Shown: one piece after another, positions 6,501 to 10,266 of the stretch
Layout: every line of letters starts with the position of its first letter
How positions within the stretch are numbered: the first letter of the stretch is position 1
NCBI GenBank assembly: GCA_035551355.1
Contig: DASZNF010000069.1
Coordinates: 1-10,266 of the forward strand
Length of the DNA stretch: 10,266 bases
Source of the DNA: DATATV01 sp035551355
GTDB lineage: Bacteria; Actinomycetota; Actinomycetes; Mycobacteriales; Pseudonocardiaceae
Direction of reading: 5' to 3'
Position numbers and translations under genes: made by a program
Notes under the pieces: generated by a model
Seen by the model: the letters and a program-made list of their open reading frames with translations, nothing else
The model's database searches: none
What the model was told of the DNA's origin: nothing

Positions 6501-6977
6501 ATGGCGTTGACCGACCACAGGCCAACCGGGCTACTGCGGCTGCTGCTGCGGTTGCCCTTGTGGCTCTACCGCGCCCGGCTCGGGTGGCTGGCCGGACACC
6601 GGCTGGTCTACATCGCCCACCGCGGTCGGCACACCGGCGCACGGCACGAGGTGGTCGCCGAGGTGGTGCGCTACGACCCGACCAGGCCAGAAGTCGTGGT
6701 GATCGCCGCGTGGGGTGGAAAGCCGGACTGGTACCGCAATCTGGTCGCCGGCCCGGCCGTGGAGATCCGCATCGGCGGCCAGCGCTGGCCACACCCGGCG
6801 CACCGCTTTCCGGACGAGGACGAGATCTACCGGATGTTGCGCGCCTATCAGCGGGCGCACCCGGGCGCCTGGCGGCGACTCGCACCGCTGCTCGGATTCC
6901 CCACGCAGCCCGACGATCCACGGTGGGCGCAGATCGGCACGGCGGTGCACGCGATCGCCTTCGCTCCGGGCCGGTGA
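6501..6977 (+). CDS. Nitroreductase-family deazaflavin (F420)-dependent oxidoreductase
   Basis: This 158-residue protein belongs to the split-beta-barrel group that includes mycobacterial Ddn. Members use cofactor F420 or bind related flavins and reduce quinones, nitro compounds or other substrates. Recognisable parts are an N-terminal helical segment with LPLWLYRARLGWLAGHRLVYIAHRGR, the family's HTG-R-H turn (HTGARHEVVAEVV), VVIAAWGGKPDWYRNLVAGP, a VEIRIGGQRW strand, and a C-terminal helix with MLRAYQRAHP. The hydrophobic N-terminal segment suggests membrane association, as proposed for some Ddn relatives. The ATG at 6501 is chosen because GAGGGGA at 6487-6493 precedes it at good spacing; the longer open frame to the left lacks family similarity. 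The stop overlaps the start of the universal stress gene by 4 bases. Substrate is unknown. F420 use ties the host to actinobacteria-like lineages. Confidence 0.88.
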   Translation: MALTDHRPTGLLRLLLRLPLWLYRARLGWLAGHRLVYIAHRGRHTGARHEVVAEVVRYDPTRPEVVVIAAWGGKPDWYRNLVAGPAVEIRIGGQRWPHPAHRFPDEDEIYRMLRAYQRAHPGAWRRLAPLLGFPTQPDDPRWAQIGTAVHAIAFAPGR

Positions 6978-7855
6978 TCTCCGAACGGAACAGTTGCGAC
7001 ACGGTCAGACCGGTCGTGGTCGGGATCACTGGCGGCCCGGGCAGCGACGTGGCGCTGTCCTGGGCGGCACACCAGGCCGCGCTGGCCGGTCGACCGTTGA
7101 AGGTGGTCCACGCGCATCTGGGTCCACACCCGGGGATCTGGGCGGACTCGATGATCTCGCCCGAGGACTGGTCCGCCCCACTGCTGGAGGCAGGCGAACT
7201 CCTCGCCGCGGCAGTTGACGCGGTGCAGCTGTGGGAGCCGGACGTGCGGGTCAGCGCGCGCAGCGAACTGGGCACTCCGGCGAGTCTGTTGCTGGCCCAG
7301 GCGGAGACCGCGGCCATGGTCGTGCTGGGTAACGACAGCGCCGGGACGGTGGTGGATCGGCTCGGGCTCACCGTGTGCGGCACGGTCGCCGGTCAGGCGC
7401 CGTGCCCGGTGGTGACGGTGACCGCGCAGCCGGCCTGGCCCGACGCGCCGATCGCGGTCGGCCTGGACGCCGGTGGCGCGGCCATGCAGGCAATGGAATT
7501 CGCCTTCGAGCTGGCTGCCCGCCGCGAGGTGGAAGTCCAGCTGCACCACGTCTGCCCCCGGGAGGATGTCGACCCCGACCGGTGGGCGTATGACCTGCTT
7601 CACTCGCCCGCGGTATCCACGTGCGCGGCCCGCTATCCCGGGGTCCAGATGGCGGTCACCGTGTCGTTCGGTGACCCGGTGGAGCGACTGGCCGAGGCCT
7701 GCGCCGAGGCCCAGCTCCTGGTGGTCGGCAGCCGGGGACATGGCCCGCTGGCGCGGCTGGTCACCGGCTCGGTCAGCCATGCCCTACTGCGCCGGACACC
7801 GGGCCAGGTCGCCGTCGTTCGCCGGGGGTGCCGCCTGCGCACCGGGGTACGCTGA
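6974..7855 (+). CDS. Tandem-domain universal stress protein (UspA family)
   Basis: The 293-residue protein contains two Usp folds, at about residues 10-140 and 150-290. The first begins RPVVVGITGGPGSDVALSWAA and ends CPVVTV; the second begins APIAVGLDAGG and ends VAVVRRG. The second domain keeps the ATP-binding pattern G-2x-G-9x-G-S in GSRGHGPLARLVTGS. The first has GNDSAGTVVDRLGLTVCG, where the second glycine is missing, so it probably does not bind nucleotide in the same way. Such proteins act in stress and dormancy responses, often as dimers. The start is the GTG at 6974, whose last two bases and the next two form part of the nitroreductase stop (GTGA overlap). No strong ribosome binding site is visible, so translation is probably coupled. 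The partner of this gene is therefore the nitroreductase. Confidence 0.88.
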   Translation: MISERNSCDTVRPVVVGITGGPGSDVALSWAAHQAALAGRPLKVVHAHLGPHPGIWADSMISPEDWSAPLLEAGELLAAAVDAVQLWEPDVRVSARSELGTPASLLLAQAETAAMVVLGNDSAGTVVDRLGLTVCGTVAGQAPCPVVTVTAQPAWPDAPIAVGLDAGGAAMQAMEFAFELAARREVEVQLHHVCPREDVDPDRWAYDLLHSPAVSTCAARYPGVQMAVTVSFGDPVERLAEACAEAQLLVVGSRGHGPLARLVTGSVSHALLRRTPGQVAVVRRGCRLRTGVR

Positions 7856-7928
7856 AGCGCATCCCGCCTCCCGTCGCCACCCGGCTCCGACCGCGCCACT
7901 TGCCCATAACAGTGTTGTGACACCTTCA

Positions 7929-7946
7929 GAAGCCGTAAAAGATCAA
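7929..7946 (+). repeat. Left terminal inverted repeat of the ISAzo13-like element
   Basis: GAAGCCGTAAAAGATCAA is the exact reverse complement of bases 10092-10109. It lies 36 bases before the transposase ATG. Confidence 0.9.
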
Positions 7947-8675
7947 GGCGTTGCTTTCGATCTTGGTGCTCGTTGACATGGTATGTCGATCTTGGAAGAC
8001 GCGTTGACCCAGCTCAGCCACCGGTTCACGGTGCTGCTGCCGCATCTGAACGAACGCCAGCGACGCATGGCGGTAGCCGTCGAGGCCCGGCTACTGGGCC
8101 ACGGTGGGGTGCGTGCGACGGCTCGAGTCGCCGGGATGAGTGAGACGACGGTGCGTCGCGGGGTCGCGGAGTTGGAGGCTGGCGAACAACCGTTACCCAA
8201 GGGCCGGGTGCGCGCGCCGGGCGGCGGACGCAGGACCGTCGAAACGGTTGAGCCTGCGGTGCTGGACGCACTGCTGGCGATGGTCGAGCCAGATGAGCGG
8301 GGTGATCCGGAATCGCCGCTGCGGTGGACGACGAAATCGTTGCGGCACTTGGCAGAACAGTTAGCTCGGCAGGGATACTCGGTGTCGGCTCCCACCGTAG
8401 GGCGGCTTTTGAAGTCGGCCGGGTTTAGTTTGCAGGCCAACGCCAAGACACTGGAAGGCGCGCAACATCCGGATCGGGATGCGCAGTTCCACTACATCAA
8501 CGACCAAGCCACCGATCACCGGGCCGGTGGTGAGCCGGTGATCAGCGTGGACACCAAGAAGCGGGAACACTTGGGGCGGCTGCCGATGGCCGGGCGGGAG
8601 TGGCGGCCCCAGGGTGAGCCGGTCGAGGTGGAGGACCATCACTTCTTCTTCACCGGCCCGGACGTGGAACAGGCC

Positions 8676-8689
8676 ATCCCCTAGGGGAT
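8676..8689. repeat. 14-base perfect palindrome centred on the amber codon
   Basis: ATCCCCTAGGGGAT equals its reverse complement and contains the in-frame TAG at 8682-8684. With TAC in place of TAG the symmetry would be imperfect. It is probably a by-product of the point change. Confidence 0.5.
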
Positions 8690-9293
8690 CTACGACATCG
8701 CCCGCAACACCGGCTGGGTCAACGTCGGCGTCGATCACGACACCGCCGTGTTCGCTGTGGAGTCGATCCGCCGCTGGTGGAAAGCACGCGGCAGCATCGA
8801 CTATCCGCAGGCCACCCGCCTGCTGATCACTGCGGACGCGGGTGGTTCCAATAGCTACCGCTACCGAGTCTGGAAAAGTGAGCTGGCCGCCCTGGCAGCC
8901 GAGACCGGACTGGCGATCACGGTCTGCCACTTCCCTCCTGGCACATCGAAATGGAACAAGATCGAGCACCGGCTGTTCTCCCACATCACCTTCAACTGGC
9001 GGGGTCGTCCCCTGACGAGCCACGAGGTGGTCGTCAAGACGATCGCTTCGACCCGCACCCGCAGCGGTCTGTGTGTCGAGGCTGTGCTGGACACCGGCGA
9101 CTACCCCACGGGCATCGCGATCAGCAGGGAACGTTTCGATGCCTTGCCGCTACAGCGACACGCCTTACACGGCAGCTGGAACTACACGCTGCATCCCCGA
9201 CCCGCCACCATCGCCGAGGCGGTACCTGTCGGTGAGCACGACGGTCCGGCCGGCCATCGCCACGCCATGCTCGACAGGCTGGCCGACTCCCGC

Positions 9294-10058
9294 CTGACCG
9301 GGATGACCAGCACCGAACTGGAACACCTGGCCACCGCGCTCGCGTCGGCCCAAGCCGCCCGGGCGCAGCAGCGCTACGTCGAACAGCGCGGCGGCCGAAC
9401 CCGCCGGGCCACCGGAAAACTCCGCGGCAGCAAGCCACTGTTCGACGATCCCGCCCGCCTGCTGATCACCCTGATCTACCAGCGGCAGGTCTGCTCGATG
9501 AACGTGCTGGCCGACCTGCTGGAGGTCACCGGCGCCTGTATCGGCGATCTTGTCCGGGAAACCCGCGAGATCCTCGAAGACCACAGTCACAACCCTGGGA
9601 TCGCATCAGTTCGCTTCGGAACCGGGCGTGACCTGCTCGATTTCCTGGACACCGATCTTCGCCCCGCTCGATCCGGGATCATCGAGACACTGTCCGCTCC
9701 GGCCCTGACCGGCATGAGCCGGAACGAGTTGCGCAACCTGACCGAGCGGCTCGCGGCTCGGCAGGCCGCTCACGCCGAGCGACTTGCCCACCAGCGACGC
9801 GGTGGTCTTCGCCAGCTGGGCGCCCGTGGCGGTGTCTTCCCGCAGAAGATCAGCAACAACGAACGCGTTCTGCTCACTGTGTTGTATTGCAGGAAACTGT
9901 GCACATTGGACGTTCTCGCCGATGCTCTCGGCGACGTGAGCCGCTCGGCCGTCGCTGGTGTCGTCCGCGAGACCCGACCGCTGCTGGAGCGCGAGGGATA
10001 CCTCCCGCCCCCGGCATCCCTCCGCTACCGCACCGCCGCCGAACTTCTCGCCGCAGCG
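9294..10058 (+). repeat. Tandem protein-level duplication in the transposase C-terminal extension
   Basis: Unit A (9294-9647) and unit B (9705-10058) align along their whole length: LTGMTSTELEHLATAL with LTGMSRNELRNLTERL, DDPARLLITLIYQRQVCSMNVLADLL with NNERVLLTVLYCRKLCTLDVLADAL, GDLVRETREILE with AGVVRETRPLLE, and RFGTGRDLLDFL with RYRTAAELLAA. Each has a long charged helix followed by a segment like the helix-turn-helix regions of DDE transposases. DNA or protein binding is the likely role, which is inference. Confidence 0.75.
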
Positions 10059-10091
10059 TCCGAGCCGAGCAGAAGCTGACACGCCAACAAG

Positions 10092-10109
10092 TTGATCTTT
10101 TACGGCTTC
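10092..10109 (-). repeat. Right terminal inverted repeat of the ISAzo13-like element
   Basis: TTGATCTTTTACGGCTTC is the exact reverse complement of bases 7929-7946. It begins 12 bases after the transposase stop. Confidence 0.9.
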
Positions 10110-10111
10110 AC

Positions 10112-10266
10112 AAGATCGCTAACGTCCTCGCCGCCATGCCCAAGTCGGCGCACCCCGGTGCGAAGAAAGCCCTATCCGAGATCTGGAACGCCGAGGACCG
10201 CCGGCACGCCGTGGACGCGGTGAAAGCGTTCGATGCCGCCTATGGGGCGAAGTTTCCCAAGGCGGT
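10112..10266 (+). CDS. IS256 (Mutator)-family transposase, internal fragment, runs off the window
   Basis: The frame starting AAG at 10112 reads KIANVLAAMPKSAHPGAKK, then ALSEIWNAEDRRHAVDAVKAF and a YGAKFPKAV ending. This closely follows the middle of IS256-type transposases, where the segment NVL-LPKS-P-AK-AL-EI-NAED comes after a conserved Cys-x-x-His region. The preceding half of the gene is absent: its sequence begins exactly at the right end of the ISAzo13-like element, and the CAC of the expected His codon uses the last base of that IS. The gene is therefore truncated at its 5' side, either by insertion of the ISAzo13-like element followed by a deletion or by recombination. Its 3' end lies outside the window. 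Confidence 0.85.

Larger units (their letters stand above)
7983..10079 (+). pseudogene. ISAzo13-family DDE transposase with an in-frame amber stop and a duplicated C-terminal extension
   Basis: The 698-codon frame cuts and joins DNA ends of its IS. The N-terminal part (residues 1-150) has a helix-turn-helix (TARVAGMSETTVRRGVAEL). The catalytic core shows Asp190 in SVDTKKRE, Asp285 in ITADAGGSN and Glu328 in WNKIEHRLF, the expected D-D-E. Codon 234 is TAG (8682-8684), where the family-like text AIP-[Y]-GIYD suggests a TAC or TAT codon originally. The frame is unbroken on both sides, so the stop separates Asp190 from the other two catalytic residues and should abolish activity unless read through. 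After the core (ending near TLHPRP) comes an extension of about 290 residues made of two similar units, residues about 438-555 and 575-692. The ATG at 7983 has no clear ribosome binding site. Confidence 0.85.
7929..10109 (+). mobile_element. ISAzo13-like insertion sequence, complete with both ends (2181 bases)
   Basis: Perfect 18-base inverted repeats bound a single transposase gene. The repeats start GAAGCCGT outward-in at both ends, with a few further matching bases (TTG) just inside. The transposase family is recognised from its DDE residues (see the gene entry). No convincing direct target repeat was seen: the left flank ends CTTCA and the right flank begins ACAAG. The right flank is IS256-type coding sequence, while the left flank is the short spacer after the stress-protein gene, so the two flanks do not look like one interrupted target. 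Confidence 0.85.

Noticed and set aside
7973..7978. TTGACA as a -35 box for the transposase
   Set aside because: It lies only 4 bases before the transposase ATG, and no -10 box is found about 17 bases downstream, so it cannot drive this start.
1..10266. CRISPR arrays, tRNA or rRNA genes, defence systems
   Set aside because: No regularly spaced repeats, cloverleaf-like sequences or known defence-gene motifs were seen on either strand.

Overview
The window is GC-rich DNA with the codon use of a high-GC actinomycete. A deazaflavin (F420)-type nitroreductase, a tandem universal stress protein and a CsoR-CopZ-CopA copper operon all fit Actinobacteria. The genus cannot be fixed from this sequence; a Pseudonocardiales-like host is only a guess.

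Layout, left to right. (1) Bases 2-1201 (+) hold the 3' part of a glycoside hydrolase family 15 gene. Its last about 75 codons do not look like the family, which suggests a rearranged 3' end. (2) Bases 1206-4172 (-) hold a copper operon, csoR-copZ-copA, reading leftward. copA is split by a one-base frameshift. Both intercistronic gaps contain inverted repeats. (3) Bases 4250-4356 are a divergent control region with a promoter and two CsoR-type operator candidates, one facing csoR and one facing a DUF4396 membrane-protein gene (4384-5069, +). That gene is also broken by a one-base frameshift. (4) Bases 5192-6394 (-) hold a GH27 alpha-galactosidase-like enzyme. It is divergent from a two-gene unit (6501-7855, +) of an F420-type nitroreductase and a tandem universal stress protein that overlap by 4 bases. 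A 15-base palindrome sits between the divergent units. (5) Bases 7929-10109 are a complete ISAzo13-like insertion sequence with 18-base perfect terminal inverted repeats. Its transposase has an in-frame amber stop and a long, internally duplicated C-terminal extension. (6) From about 10110 to the window end there is an internal piece of an IS256 (Mutator)-type transposase abutting the right IS end.

How the genes work together. CsoR should repress the copper operon until Cu(I) binds. CopZ then carries Cu(I) to the CopA efflux ATPase, and the DUF4396 protein probably belongs to the same copper response because it has its own operator-like site. The alpha-galactosidase and the GH15 enzyme are sugar hydrolases unrelated to copper. 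Three separate genes are broken by single-base events: two apparent one-base losses in G/C runs of four, and one nonsense change. This points either to decay in an accessory region or to residual sequencing errors, and read-level checking would settle which.
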